43,547 nucleotides of DNA from an uncultured Lachnospiraceae bacterium (GCA_910579225.1 CAJTTI010000025.1:8698-52244); one strand, 5' to 3'. Counted from the stretch's first letter, positions 33,130 to 41,922 are shown. A program made the numbers and translations. Notes: a model not told the origin generated them from the sequence alone.

Positions 33130-35190
33130 TCAGAATCCATCCAGTTCAGAAAATATACCGGCAGACTCCAATGTTCCGTCTTCACAAATCTCAAATACAG
33201 TCAACTGTTCTCTTCGGAAGTCTCTCCCAAGTCCTGTCAGCCTGCGAAGTACAATTTCATCGCTTCCATCCTGATCATAATCTGTCATATATATTTCTGT
33301 TCCGGACTCTGTCAGTTTTCCTCCCCAATAACATTCATCGAGATATGCATCATGACGTTCTCCGTCCGGAGTACGATAACTAACTGTGATTCCTCTGTCT
33401 CCATATTTGTAACTGCTGCACCCATAAACCGTTACTGTCCGGTCTTCCGTCCGCGCCAGAAGAAACATACATGTCTCTCCTTTTCCACGCTCTTCGTATA
33501 TCGCATCTTCGATAGGTATTGCGTGTTCATACAGCTCTCCCGGAAGTTCCCCGTACCAAGATATAAACGGAATATTACTGTCCCAGGGACGGATATTCAG
33601 GCTCTCCATCCGATCCAGCAAAAGTTGCACCTTCTCCTCAGAAGCAGAAAATTCTTTGATATCTTCCGAGCCGCACCATGCCGCAGCTTCCTGCTCGTTC
33701 AATGATCCCCCCTCTGAAAATCCTTCCCCTTCCGAACCGACATAAGACCATTGCACAATTCCGAGATTATCCGTCAGCGCCAACATCAAGACAGCAACTT
33801 CTGTCATATCCATATCTTCAAGTTCCTTTTCCAGTCCCGGATCCGGAGGTTCTTTCTCCAGCCGAAAATGAAACCCATATGGTTCTTCCCTTGTCTGAAG
33901 TTCCACTTTAAATGAAGTCTCTGCTGCAAGTGTATTCGGAAGCGCCTCACAGATTACACCCAAAAGACGTCCGTTTGCAGAAACATCTCCTACATAAGGG
34001 TTTCTGGCTTCATACAGCCTAACCGCAATCTCCTGGGTCTCATCCTCCCACTCTGCAGCCGGATTTTCAGGCTTTTTGTCTGCTGTTTTTTTACTGTCAG
34101 TTCCAAGCAGCAATAATACTCCCAGAATCGCCGCCGCTGCCAGCATACTGCCCCACATTGCCGGTTTTCTGTAATCCAGCACATGCTGAATCCGTTTCTT
34201 TGCATCCTGCTCCCCAAATGCCAGGGGCATATGGCGGAATACCTGTTTCTCCGAGGCAAATACCAGAAGCGTCCGACTGTATTCCTTCCGCTTGTCTTCT
34301 CCCAGCATCTCCAGTACTTTCTCATCACAGCTCATCTCCATATCTCTGCACATACAGAGCCATGCGGCCCACACAAGAGGCTGAAACCAGTAGATCATCA
34401 GAAGCAAAAAAGAGAGTGATTTTACCAGATGGTCTTTCCTGTAAATATGATACTGCTCATGGAGAAGCACGATTTTCTGCTGCTCTTTCTCCATTCCACA
34501 AGGCAGATAAATCTTCGGCCTAAAAATCCCTTTTACAAACGGCGAAGGAATATCATCACATTCATAGATTATGATCTTTTTGCTCCTCTCCCGTCCATGT
34601 AAATTTCTGTGTTTTCTGTTCCATATAACCTTGTATGCCTCACTGTCCGCTCTGAGACGAACTGCCATGCGCACTTTGCGCTTCAGCCCTCCCGCACTGA
34701 CTGCAAGGTAAATCAGAATTATCAGCATGCCCCCTGTCCACACACAGGCTCCTTTCTTCAGAAATTTCCCACCGGACAGATCGTTATGCCCATACGATAA
34801 TTCGGATAACCAGTCCTGATGACTGGAAAGCGCCCTTTCCACAGCCGGGACTCCTGTCTGTTCATACCCCCTTCCCCCTTCTTCATTCGCTTGTTCAGCG
34901 GATGCCTGCAAATCCTCCGGCTCACGAAACACAATTGCAGGATATTTTACCAAGTCTTCCGTCCTGCCTGGCAGAGTTCCCAGGTTAAACAAACTGAATT
35001 CCGTGTTTACTGACACCGGACAAACCAGCCGAAATGCCACCACCAGCCACATGGCGTACAAATATTTTCTGGGAATTTTATGTAACAGCAGCCGGATCAT
35101 AAGCACTGCCAAAATACAGTATCCTGCCATGATACTCATATTCCATATACAGGCAAACACCATGATCAGAATTCTTCCTGTATCCATCAT
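33130..35190 (-). CDS. M56-family (BlaR1/MecR1-like) sensor protease with non-PBP C-terminus
   Basis: A 686-residue membrane protease. The N-terminal third has several membrane segments (IMVFACIWNMSIMAGYCILAVLMIRLLL; YLYAMWLVVAFRLVCPV) and the zinc motif HEQYH (His244, Glu245, His248), with the third ligand region in DMEMSCDEKVLEML. A further membrane segment (WGSMLAAAAILGVLLLLG) leads to about 300 extracellular residues that show no SxxK or KTG motif of a penicillin sensor; instead they include a calcium-binding-like DYDQDGSDEIVL. The signal sensed is therefore unknown. ATGATG at 35190/35187 follows AAGGAGG. Confidence 0.88.
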   Translation of the reverse strand: MMDTGRILIMVFACIWNMSIMAGYCILAVLMIRLLLHKIPRKYLYAMWLVVAFRLVCPVSVNTEFSLFNLGTLPGRTEDLVKYPAIVFREPEDLQASAEQANEEGGRGYEQTGVPAVERALSSHQDWLSELSYGHNDLSGGKFLKKGACVWTGGMLIILIYLAVSAGGLKRKVRMAVRLRADSEAYKVIWNRKHRNLHGRERSKKIIIYECDDIPSPFVKGIFRPKIYLPCGMEKEQQKIVLLHEQYHIYRKDHLVKSLSFLLLMIYWFQPLVWAAWLCMCRDMEMSCDEKVLEMLGEDKRKEYSRTLLVFASEKQVFRHMPLAFGEQDAKKRIQHVLDYRKPAMWGSMLAAAAILGVLLLLGTDSKKTADKKPENPAAEWEDETQEIAVRLYEARNPYVGDVSANGRLLGVICEALPNTLAAETSFKVELQTREEPYGFHFRLEKEPPDPGLEKELEDMDMTEVAVLMLALTDNLGIVQWSYVGSEGEGFSEGGSLNEQEAAAWCGSEDIKEFSASEEKVQLLLDRMESLNIRPWDSNIPFISWYGELPGELYEHAIPIEDAIYEERGKGETCMFLLARTEDRTVTVYGCSSYKYGDRGITVSYRTPDGERHDAYLDECYWGGKLTESGTEIYMTDYDQDGSDEIVLRRLTGLGRDFRREQLTVFEICEDGTLESAGIFSELDGF

Positions 35191-35268
35191 CTGTTCCTCC
35201 TTATCACACTTCTGCATCTGTCACTCACATTTTACCGGCAAAATCATTTTACATTCCAAATACAAAAA

Positions 35269-35311
35269 GTCGGTTATTGTAGACCTTCTCTATAAGTCTA
35301 CAATAACCGAC
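35269..35311 (-). terminator. Terminator of GH25 gene
   Basis: A perfect 16-bp stem, GTCGGTTATTGTAGAC and its complement, with an 11-base loop, followed on the minus strand by T5. It lies 19 bases after the GH25 stop and 79 bases before the M56 start, so it separates the two units; its arms contain TGTA/TACA but in everted order. Confidence 0.85.
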
Positions 35312-35330
35312 CATTATTTGCAAGTATTTT

Positions 35331-36305
35331 TTATTCTGCCACTTCTGATATAACTGCCGATGCTGCCTCATCATATCCAAAATATGCCACATTCAAGTCC
35401 ACGACTGTTCGAATTCCTGGCACTGTTCCCTGGTCCGTATATTGCCACATGACATAGCTTCCTGTATATTCCGGATTTGATATCTCCGGATAAGTGCCCG
35501 GCAGGTACTGCGCCACCCAGATCCGATATCTTTGCTCCAGCATATCCGTATTCCAGAGCAAGTTATCCTCAAGCTCCCCTTTCGACGCGTAAAACATCCC
35601 GGTATAACCGGCCTCTTCTATTTTATCCAGGAATACATCTGCCAGTACAGAGCGTTCCTCCACTGTCAAATCATGCTGCCTGCTGTACTCCTCCTGAAAT
35701 CCCTCACAATTATAGACTACCGGATAGGTAATCGGATACCCACGCAGAAAATCACATACCCACCGGGCCTCTTCTTCCGCCTCTTCTTCATTCACCGCCG
35801 TGGAAAAGAAATAGGCTCCCAGATGTATCCCATTAGCTGCTGCTTCCCGGAGATTGTACCTGGCACAGTCATCCTCCATAATGGTCCCGGACACGGATTT
35901 TCGACAGCCAATTCGGACCATTACAAAATCAACTCCGGACTCTGCCACCTGCTTCCAGTCAATATCCTCCTGAAAACGGGATACGTCTATGCCAAACGTA
36001 GTACGATCGTTCTCCCCTTCCACCACTTTCATCCCCTGCAGCTCTGTCTCAGGGCTCTTACTCTCCGGTATATTTTCTTCCTGCAGCTCTTCCTTTGATA
36101 TCTCCGGCTCTTCTGCCGACGCTTCCTCCTTTGACGCCTCCGGCTCTTCTGCCGACAATTTTTCCTCACTTACTGCCGGCACATCCGTCTTCTCCCTGCC
36201 CCCGAACATCAGAAAAAGACTCAGAAGCAGAACCAGTCCGGCAGCCAGCGCAGAGGCGCCGGACGTCATTCCCCGTCCGCTCTTCTTCCCCTCCTCATTT
36301 GTCAT
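35331..36305 (-). CDS. Membrane-anchored GH25 lysozyme-like protein
   Basis: A 324-residue protein with a cytosolic N-terminus, one membrane segment (about 14-36) and an acidic linker of imperfect repeats (EEPEASKEEASAEEPEISKEE), then a GH25 barrel from residue 105. GIDVSRFQ keeps the first catalytic Asp (107). In the D-x-E pair the Asp is replaced by Asn199 while Glu201 is kept (YNCEGF). The last strand has VDLNVAYFG. Glycan hydrolysis may be reduced but is not excluded. It lies seven bases behind the CdaR-like gene, with AGAGGTGA as ribosome site, so the two form one unit. Confidence 0.88.
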   Translation of the reverse strand: MTNEEGKKSGRGMTSGASALAAGLVLLLSLFLMFGGREKTDVPAVSEEKLSAEEPEASKEEASAEEPEISKEELQEENIPESKSPETELQGMKVVEGENDRTTFGIDVSRFQEDIDWKQVAESGVDFVMVRIGCRKSVSGTIMEDDCARYNLREAAANGIHLGAYFFSTAVNEEEAEEEARWVCDFLRGYPITYPVVYNCEGFQEEYSRQHDLTVEERSVLADVFLDKIEEAGYTGMFYASKGELEDNLLWNTDMLEQRYRIWVAQYLPGTYPEISNPEYTGSYVMWQYTDQGTVPGIRTVVDLNVAYFGYDEAASAVISEVAE

Positions 36306-36312
36306 GAAGCAC

Positions 36313-37395
36313 TCACCTCTGCTTCTTCTCCAGATACCGCATATAATCAGATACCATCATGGCAATCTTAAAGGTCATCGCTTCTTCGAACTGCCGGATA
36401 TCCAGTCCGATGGTCTTCTGAAGCTTTTCAAGACGATACACCAGTGTATTTCGATGTACAAACAGCTGTCGGCTTGTCTCAGACAGGTTCAGGCTGTTCT
36501 CCATAAACTGATAGACGGTCGTCAGGATTTCATCATCCAGATTGCCCGGATCGTAATCCCCAAATACTTCCTTTAAAAACATCTCGCAGAGCGGCGTGGG
36601 AAGCTGATAGATCAGCCGGCCAATACCCAGCTCTTCATAAGTAACCACTGTTTTGGAAGAATAGAAAATCTCAGCAACCTCCAGAGACATCTTCGCCTCT
36701 TTATAAGAACGTGACACTTCTCTCAGAGAATGTGCAATTGTCCCGCAGGAAGTTCTCACTCTGCAAAGAGTCTCAGAACTCACTGTATCCGAAAATACAT
36801 GCGCCAGCTCATCAATCTCCTTCTGGCCTTCCCGGTCTTCCAGACGACGAACTACAACCACACAGTCTTCCTCCATGGGAGTGATAAAATCTCCGGTCCG
36901 GTTCGGCATAATATTTTTCAGGATCATCTGAATATCAAATGCATCGCATCCTGCGCCTTCTACCAGCAGCACCGCCCATCTGTTCTCCGGTCCAAGATGC
37001 ATTTGTTTTGCATAAGTTGCAATATCCACCGGAAGAAGATTATCCAGCAACAGATTATGGATAAACTGATTGCGGTCTTCTCTGCTGTATCCCATCTCCA
37101 GAATACGTTCCAGCTGGCAGACCGCAAGCTGTCCCATGGGATAGGCATCCTTTGATCCTCCGCTGACAGACAGGATATACCCCATATCCTCTTCCCCTAC
37201 TTTAAACAGATACCGGCTTCCCAACGCCTGCATATCTGCCGGGGAATCACAGAATGTATCAAATACATCTTCCTCTGGCATGGAATCTTCTTCCCCCGCC
37301 ACACAGGCCCGGTTCCTGTCATACAATGCCATTGACAGCCTCATAATATTTGAAAAATCCTCCAGGCATTCCTGAAGCAGCCGATTCGATACCAT
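36313..37395 (-). CDS. CdaR/PucR-family transcriptional regulator
   Basis: A 360-residue regulator. The C-terminal PucR-type helix-turn-helix (about 295-350) reads TVYQFMENSLNLSETSRQLFVHRNTLVYRLEKLQKTIGLDI. The central region (about 130-270) resembles the GGDEF-like domain of CdaR-type sugar-diacid regulators without a catalytic motif (RTSCGTIAHSLREVSRSYKEAKMSLEVA). The N-terminus may sense a ligand. It is transcribed from a near-perfect promoter with an overlapping palindrome, and the MsmK-like ATPase gene lies directly upstream, so carbohydrate control is plausible. Confidence 0.88.
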   Translation of the reverse strand: MVSNRLLQECLEDFSNIMRLSMALYDRNRACVAGEEDSMPEEDVFDTFCDSPADMQALGSRYLFKVGEEDMGYILSVSGGSKDAYPMGQLAVCQLERILEMGYSREDRNQFIHNLLLDNLLPVDIATYAKQMHLGPENRWAVLLVEGAGCDAFDIQMILKNIMPNRTGDFITPMEEDCVVVVRRLEDREGQKEIDELAHVFSDTVSSETLCRVRTSCGTIAHSLREVSRSYKEAKMSLEVAEIFYSSKTVVTYEELGIGRLIYQLPTPLCEMFLKEVFGDYDPGNLDDEILTTVYQFMENSLNLSETSRQLFVHRNTLVYRLEKLQKTIGLDIRQFEEAMTFKIAMMVSDYMRYLEKKQR

Positions 37396-37430
37396 ATAAA
37401 TATCCTCCTCTTCCTTGCTTGTATGGTTTG

Positions 37431-37470
37431 ATTATATCTGCAAAAAAAGCGATTGTCAATGCGTTGACAA
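37431..37470 (-). promoter_or_regulatory. Consensus sigma-A promoter with overlapping palindrome
   Basis: Minus strand: TTGACA (37454-37459), 17 bases, TATAAT (37431-37436), both perfect. A 7-4-7 inverted repeat, TTGTCAA-N4-TTGACAA (37453-37470), covers the -35 box and is placed to act as an operator, possibly for the regulator it drives. Confidence 0.75.
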
Positions 37471-37519
37471 CCTTACGTTTCAGCGCTCCTGCAAGAGCCC
37501 ATGACGCTCTCAGCACAAT

Positions 37520-37548
37520 AAAGGGTGCCGCATCTGCAGCACCCTTTT
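37520..37548 (-). terminator. Terminator after the ABC ATPase gene
   Basis: AAAGGGTGC (37520-37528) pairs with GCACCCTTT, with A/T flanks on both sides. It lies 13 bases after the msmK-like stop. Confidence 0.8.
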
Positions 37549-37561
37549 CTTATCTGTCCTG

Positions 37562-38674
37562 TTAGTTGACAATTGTCAGTTCTGTATCTTTATCGAATAC
37601 GTGAATCTTTTCCACATCCAGAGCAAACTTCACACTGCTTCCGGTTCTTGCAGCAGTCGTCGGGCTGACTCTTGCAGTAAAGTTCGCACCCTCCAGATCA
37701 AAGTACAGATAAACTTCTGCTCCCAGCAACTCGTATACATTGATCTTCGCTTCAATAACACTGTCCGCATATTTTGCAAGCATCTCATCGGAATCATACA
37801 GATCTTCCGGGCGAATACCCATAACAACCGTCTTTCCTGCATAACCGCCGTCAATCAGCGCTTTGGACTTCTTCTCCGAAAGTGTAATGGTGTAAGGTCC
37901 GACCTTCAGGTCGACCCGGCTGCCCTTTACATCACATTTCGCATCCACAAAGTTCATCTGCGGAGATCCGATGAATCCTGCAACAAACAGGTTTGCCGGA
38001 GAATTGTACAGGTTCTGTGGAGAATCAATCTGCTGTACCACGCCATCCTTCATAACAACAATTCTGGTACCAAGCGTCATTGCCTCTGTCTGGTCATGAG
38101 TAACGTAGATAATTGTGGTACCCAGTCTCTGATGCAGTTTGGAAATCTCAGTTCTCATCTGCACACGAAGTTTTGCATCCAGGTTGGACAGCGGCTCATC
38201 CATCAGGAACACTTTTGGATTACGCACAATTGCACGACCCATGGCAACACGCTGTCTCTGACCACCGGACAGAGCCTTTGGTTTCCGGTCCAGCAGCTTC
38301 TCAAGGTCAAGAATCTTCGCCGCCTCACGAACCATCTTGTCGATCTCATCCTTCGGGGTTTTGCGAAGTTTCAATGCAAATGCCATATTATCATACACGG
38401 TCATATGAGGATACAGAGCATAGTTCTGGAATACCATCGCGATATCGCGGTCCTTGGGCTCCACATCGTTCACTCTGCGGCCGTCAATCAGAAGATCGCC
38501 GGAACTAATATCCTCCAGACCTGCAACCATACGGAGAGTTGTGGACTTACCACATCCGGACGGTCCTACAAAGATAATGAATTCTTTGTCTTCGATCTCC
38601 ATGTTAAAATTCTTCACTGCCTCAAATCCATTCGGATATTTCTTGCAAATGTTTTTTAATGAAATGCTTGCCAT
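37562..38674 (-). CDS. Multiple-sugar ABC transporter ATPase, MsmK/UgpC family
   Basis: A 370-residue ATP-binding subunit that energises several sugar ABC permeases. Walker A GPSGCGKST is at 37-45; the Q loop (VFQNYALYPHMTV), signature LSGGQRQR, Walker B VFLMDEPLSNLD and switch THD are all intact; the C-terminal part is the TOBE/MalK-like regulatory domain (MGIRPEDLYD). The start follows AAGGAG; seven upstream codons are ignored. No permease or binding protein is nearby, as usual for shared MsmK-type ATPases. Confidence 0.94.
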   Translation of the reverse strand: MASISLKNICKKYPNGFEAVKNFNMEIEDKEFIIFVGPSGCGKSTTLRMVAGLEDISSGDLLIDGRRVNDVEPKDRDIAMVFQNYALYPHMTVYDNMAFALKLRKTPKDEIDKMVREAAKILDLEKLLDRKPKALSGGQRQRVAMGRAIVRNPKVFLMDEPLSNLDAKLRVQMRTEISKLHQRLGTTIIYVTHDQTEAMTLGTRIVVMKDGVVQQIDSPQNLYNSPANLFVAGFIGSPQMNFVDAKCDVKGSRVDLKVGPYTITLSEKKSKALIDGGYAGKTVVMGIRPEDLYDSDEMLAKYADSVIEAKINVYELLGAEVYLYFDLEGANFTARVSPTTAARTGSSVKFALDVEKIHVFDKDTELTIVN

Positions 38675-38718
38675 GTCGGGCTCCTTTCGTGTCATTGTTC
38701 TGTCTTTACCTGATTACA

Positions 38719-38747
38719 AGTATAGCCTTGTTCCCTGCTTTTGACCA
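38719..38747 (-). promoter_or_regulatory. Promoter of the ABC ATPase gene
   Basis: Minus strand TGGTCA (38742-38747), 17-base spacer and TATACT (38719-38724), 45 bases before the start codon. Confidence 0.6.
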
Positions 38748-38799
38748 TATGGGTATCCCACAAACATTTCCCCTATTCTTTGTATATTTGGACAACAAC

Positions 38800-38913
38800 T
38801 TGACAGAAGCATGAATTTTCCATAAAGAACAGGACTGCTTTCTGGTGATTCTGCCGAACAGGTTTTCAGAACCCGGAATTTTTGTTCGCTTTTTTCGTTT
38901 TGTGTATTATAAT
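38800..38913 (+). promoter_or_regulatory. Candidate promoters of the DUF4317 gene
   Basis: A perfect TTGACA (38800-38805) has only a weak -10, TAAAGA, 17 bases on (38823-38828). Nearer the gene a perfect TATAAT (38908-38913) lacks a good -35. Either could drive the gene at 38964. Confidence 0.4.
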
Positions 38914-38963
38914 AGAAACATAGAACCCTTGTAATATCATCAAGAAAGAAATGGAAAACACTT

Positions 38964-40097
38964 ATGAATAAGAAAGAAATACTGGAAATCAAAAAACAGT
39001 TTACCAATGAAAACTGCGCCATTACCCGCATCTGCGGATGTTATGTAGATGCAGAAAAGCAGATTCGTACAGAATTAAAAGAAGCCTTTCTTTCCCTGCC
39101 CGAAGAAGAAATATACAAATATTTTGAAATCTTCCGGAAAACGCTTTCCGGAACTCCTGGAAAGAATCTGCTCAGCCTGGATTTTCCCCTGGAACAGGAG
39201 ATGCCGGACGGAACGCAGAACTGGCTTCTGAAGCTTCGGAACAGCCGCCTTATGGATGATCTTCTCCTGGATGAATTTTATGAAAAGATTATCCAGAACT
39301 ATATGTATGGAGAAAATTATTATATTATCCTGATTCATGCGGCATATGATATCCCCCGAAAAGCACAAGACGGGATGGAGATGTTCGATGCCTCCGACGA
39401 CACCTACGAATACCTGCTCTGCAGTCTCTGTCCGGTGAAGCTTTCGAAAGCCGGCCTGTGTTATAATGCAGAAAAGAACAGCATTGAGGACCGGAGCCGC
39501 GACTGGATTGTGGAGATGCCTGCATCCGGTTTTCTGTTTCCTGCTTTTAACGACCGCAACACAGACCTTCACAGCATGCTCTATTTTACGAAAAATCCAG
39601 AATCTCTTCAGCCCCTTCTGATGGAAGAGGTTTTTGGCTGTACAGTGCCGCTCTCTGCCAAAGAACAGAAAGAAACCTTTGGAGAACTTTTATCTGAAAC
39701 CCTTGGAAATGCCTGCGATTATGAAACAGTTGTCAGCATTCATGAAAACCTCAATGAACTGATCGAGGAGAAGAAAGATCTGCCGGAACTTCCGACTCTC
39801 ACCAAACCGGAAGTCAAGAGCCTTCTGATGCAAAGCGGCGCTTCTGAAGAGACCATGGAACATTTCGAAGAACATTTTGACAATACCGCCGGAGAAAATA
39901 CCAGCTTTCTCGCTACAAACCTGACCAGCACCCGGGCTCTTGAAGTGCGGACTCCGGACGTCATTGTGAAAATCAGTCCGGAAAAGGCGGCTCTTATGGA
40001 AACAAGGGTAATCGACGGCTGCTCTTACCTGATGATTCAGATTGATGATTACATAGAAGTCAATGGAGTCGCAATTAAAGCAGGCGATATCGAATAA
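38964..40097 (+). CDS. DUF4317-family protein
   Basis: A 377-residue acidic cytosolic protein that I recognise as the uncharacterised DUF4317 family of clostridia. It begins MNKKEILEIKKQFTNENCAITRICGCYVD and contains YGENYYIILIHAAYDIPRKAQDGMEMFDASDDTYEYLLCSLCPVKLSKAGL in the first half and TRVIDGCSYLMIQIDDYIEVNGV at the end. No membrane segment, signal peptide or catalytic motif is evident. It appears to be a single-gene unit. No function is proposed. Confidence 0.85.
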   Translation: MNKKEILEIKKQFTNENCAITRICGCYVDAEKQIRTELKEAFLSLPEEEIYKYFEIFRKTLSGTPGKNLLSLDFPLEQEMPDGTQNWLLKLRNSRLMDDLLLDEFYEKIIQNYMYGENYYIILIHAAYDIPRKAQDGMEMFDASDDTYEYLLCSLCPVKLSKAGLCYNAEKNSIEDRSRDWIVEMPASGFLFPAFNDRNTDLHSMLYFTKNPESLQPLLMEEVFGCTVPLSAKEQKETFGELLSETLGNACDYETVVSIHENLNELIEEKKDLPELPTLTKPEVKSLLMQSGASEETMEHFEEHFDNTAGENTSFLATNLTSTRALEVRTPDVIVKISPEKAALMETRVIDGCSYLMIQIDDYIEVNGVAIKAGDIE

Positions 40098-40203
40098 AAC
40101 AGGTATTTTCAGGAAAACACTGCCTCCGTCACCATTTACGTAATATTAAACCAAAAATTTCTCAATATTTCTTCATCCGTCTGGACAAAATACTGTCAAA
40201 GAT

Positions 40204-40247
40204 AAAATGCGGCGTCTTTCACTTTCCGTTCAAAGGGGCCGCATTTT
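40204..40247 (+). terminator. Hairpin in the leader before D-lactate dehydrogenase gene
   Basis: AAAATGCGGC (40204-40213) pairs with GCCGCATTTT (40238-40247) around a 24-base loop. It may be the distal terminator of the DUF4317 gene; a possible promoter (TGGACA at 40182 and TAAAAT at 40203, 15-base spacer) would instead put it in the dehydrogenase leader. Confidence 0.5.
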
Positions 40248-40271
40248 GTCATATCAGGAGGTATTTTGACT

Positions 40272-41264
40272 ATGAAGATCTTATTTTACGACACAAAACC
40301 CTATGACAAGAATTCCTTTACCAAAGAATTGCAAAATTATCCGAATATCGAAATCAAATTTCTAAAGACAGACCTGACTAAAAACACCGCGGAGTTGGCC
40401 CATGGATACGATGCTATATGCGCATTCGTAAATTCCGATATTGGTACGGCAACCGTTGATATTCTTCACCAGAACAACGTCCGTCTCATCCTTATGCGCT
40501 GTGCGGGATTCAACAACGTGGATCTTCAGACGGTGCACAAATATGGAATGCGGATTTTGCGCGTACCCGGCTATTCTCCCGAGGCAGTGGCAGAACATGC
40601 CATGGGGCTTGCACTGACAGTCAACCGAAGACTGCATAAATCATATATCAAAGTACGGGAAAACGACTTTAGTCTCGGAAGTCTGATGGGATTTAATTTC
40701 TATCAGAAAACGGCTGGTATCATAGGAACCGGCAAAATCGGCGCTGCTATGGCACGCATCTGCCATGGATTCGGCATGAAAGTTATCGCCTATGATGTCT
40801 ATGAAAATCCAGGATTAAAAGGAATCGCAGAATATGTATCACTGGACGACCTTCTGTCCCGAAGCGATCTGATCTCTCTTCACTGTCCGCTTATGGATAA
40901 CACCTACCATCTGATCAACCGGGATACCATCCAGAAGATGAAAGATGGGGTGATACTGGTCAACACTTCCAGAGGGGCATTGGTAAAGACGGAGGATCTG
41001 ATTGAAGGAATCCGCGCCCGCAAATTCTTCGGAGTTGGCCTGGACGTCTACGAAGAAGAGACTCCGAATGTATTTGAAGATCGTTCAGATGAGATTCTGG
41101 AGCATTCTGTAACTGCAAGGCTTCTGTCATTCCCCAACGTGATGATCACTTCTCACCAGGGCTTTTTTACAGAAGAAGCTCTGGCTGCCATCGCTCAGAC
41201 CACATTGGAAAATGTGCGGGCATATGAGAGCGGAAAAGAATCTCCCAATGATGTAAAAGCATAA
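40272..41264 (+). CDS. D-lactate dehydrogenase (2-hydroxyacid dehydrogenase family)
   Basis: A 330-residue NADH-dependent enzyme, most like D-lactate dehydrogenase, which reduces pyruvate in fermentation. The NAD motif is GIIGTGKIGAAMARI; catalytic residues are Arg in NTSRGALV, Glu in LDVYEEE and His in ITSHQGFFT; RCAGFNNVDL near residue 80 is typical of the D-LDH branch. ATG at 40272 follows AGGAGG by ten bases; a TTG two codons earlier is closer than usual. It is probably monocistronic. Confidence 0.9.
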   Translation: MKILFYDTKPYDKNSFTKELQNYPNIEIKFLKTDLTKNTAELAHGYDAICAFVNSDIGTATVDILHQNNVRLILMRCAGFNNVDLQTVHKYGMRILRVPGYSPEAVAEHAMGLALTVNRRLHKSYIKVRENDFSLGSLMGFNFYQKTAGIIGTGKIGAAMARICHGFGMKVIAYDVYENPGLKGIAEYVSLDDLLSRSDLISLHCPLMDNTYHLINRDTIQKMKDGVILVNTSRGALVKTEDLIEGIRARKFFGVGLDVYEEETPNVFEDRSDEILEHSVTARLLSFPNVMITSHQGFFTEEALAAIAQTTLENVRAYESGKESPNDVKA

Positions 41265-41330
41265 GCCAAAAACTTTAAAATAACACTAATCTTCTGAACC
41301 ATTTTTTTGCATTTTCTCCAATGCAAAAAC

Positions 41331-41371
41331 ACCCGTTTCCATGTACCCTCTGCAGGATACCGGAAACGGGT
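41331..41371 (-). terminator. Terminator after ridA
   Basis: ACCCGTTTCC (41331-41340) pairs with GGAAACGGGT (41362-41371), followed on the minus strand by GTTTTTGC. A second smaller hairpin, TTTTTGCATT/AATGCAAAAA, lies at about 41304-41329. Confidence 0.75.
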
Positions 41372-41382
41372 ATACATATCTT

Positions 41383-41754
41383 TTAAGATTTTACGGCAAT
41401 CGCCTCTATCTCACAGAGGACGCCCTTGGGAAGCTCCTTCACTGCCACACAGCTCCTGGCCGGTCTGGAGATGAAATACTTCGCATACGCTTCATTAAAC
41501 GCAGTAAAATCTCCCATATCCGCCAGAAAACAGGTGGTTTTTATTACCTGCTCAAAACAACTTCCCGCCGCTTCCAGAATCGCTCCCACATTCCTGCAGC
41601 TCTGCTCTGCCTGCGCTGCAATCCCCTCGGGAACAGCACCCGTAGCCGGATCCACCGGAATCTGACCAGATGTATAGACAAACCCGTTCACCTCATATCC
41701 CTGAGAATATGGCCCGATTGCTCCCGGCGCCTGGTCTGTTACGATAACCTTCAT
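41383..41754 (-). CDS. ridA: RidA-family enamine/imine deaminase
   Basis: A 123-residue YjgF/RidA protein that hydrolyses reactive 2-aminoacrylate-type enamines made by PLP enzymes. Signatures are APGAIGPYSQGYEVNGFVYTSGQIPVDPATG, AQAEQSCRNVGAILEAAG and RPARSCVAVKELPKGVLCEIEAIA, including the Arg that binds the substrate carboxylate. The start is behind GGAGGAAAAGGAT. It lies 26 bases downstream of tRNA-Leu and may be transcribed from the same promoter. Confidence 0.95.
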   Translation of the reverse strand: MKVIVTDQAPGAIGPYSQGYEVNGFVYTSGQIPVDPATGAVPEGIAAQAEQSCRNVGAILEAAGSCFEQVIKTTCFLADMGDFTAFNEAYAKYFISRPARSCVAVKELPKGVLCEIEAIAVKS

Positions 41755-41780
41755 ATCCTTTTCCTCCGTCTGCTTCATTA

Positions 41781-41863
41781 TGCGGATAGTGGGAGTCGAA
41801 CCCACACGCCACGGGGACACAGGAACCTAAATCCTGCACGTCTGCCAATTCCGCCATACCCGC
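41781..41863 (-). tRNA. tRNA-Leu (anticodon TAG)
   Basis: A class II cloverleaf with a long variable arm: acceptor GCGGGTA/TATCCGC, anticodon stem CAGGA/TCCTG with loop TTTAGGT (anticodon TAG), T arm with GGTTCGACTCC, discriminator A. CCA is not encoded. Confidence 0.95.
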
Positions 41864-41893
41864 CAATTTTCCGGCATTGCCGGACCCTTTATT

Positions 41894-41922
41894 ATGTTAC
41901 CATCTGCCGGCCAAAAAGTCAA
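41894..41922 (-). promoter_or_regulatory. tRNA-Leu/ridA promoter
   Basis: Minus strand TTGACT (41917-41922), 17 bases, TAACAT (41894-41899), with a small CCGGC/GCCGG hairpin (41871-41883) in the leader just before the tRNA. Confidence 0.5.

Noticed and set aside
35269..35311. BlaI operator before the M56-BlaI genes
   Set aside because: The inverted repeat contains TGTA and TACA but in everted order with an 11-base loop, and a T-run follows on the minus strand, so it is best explained as the GH25 gene terminator.
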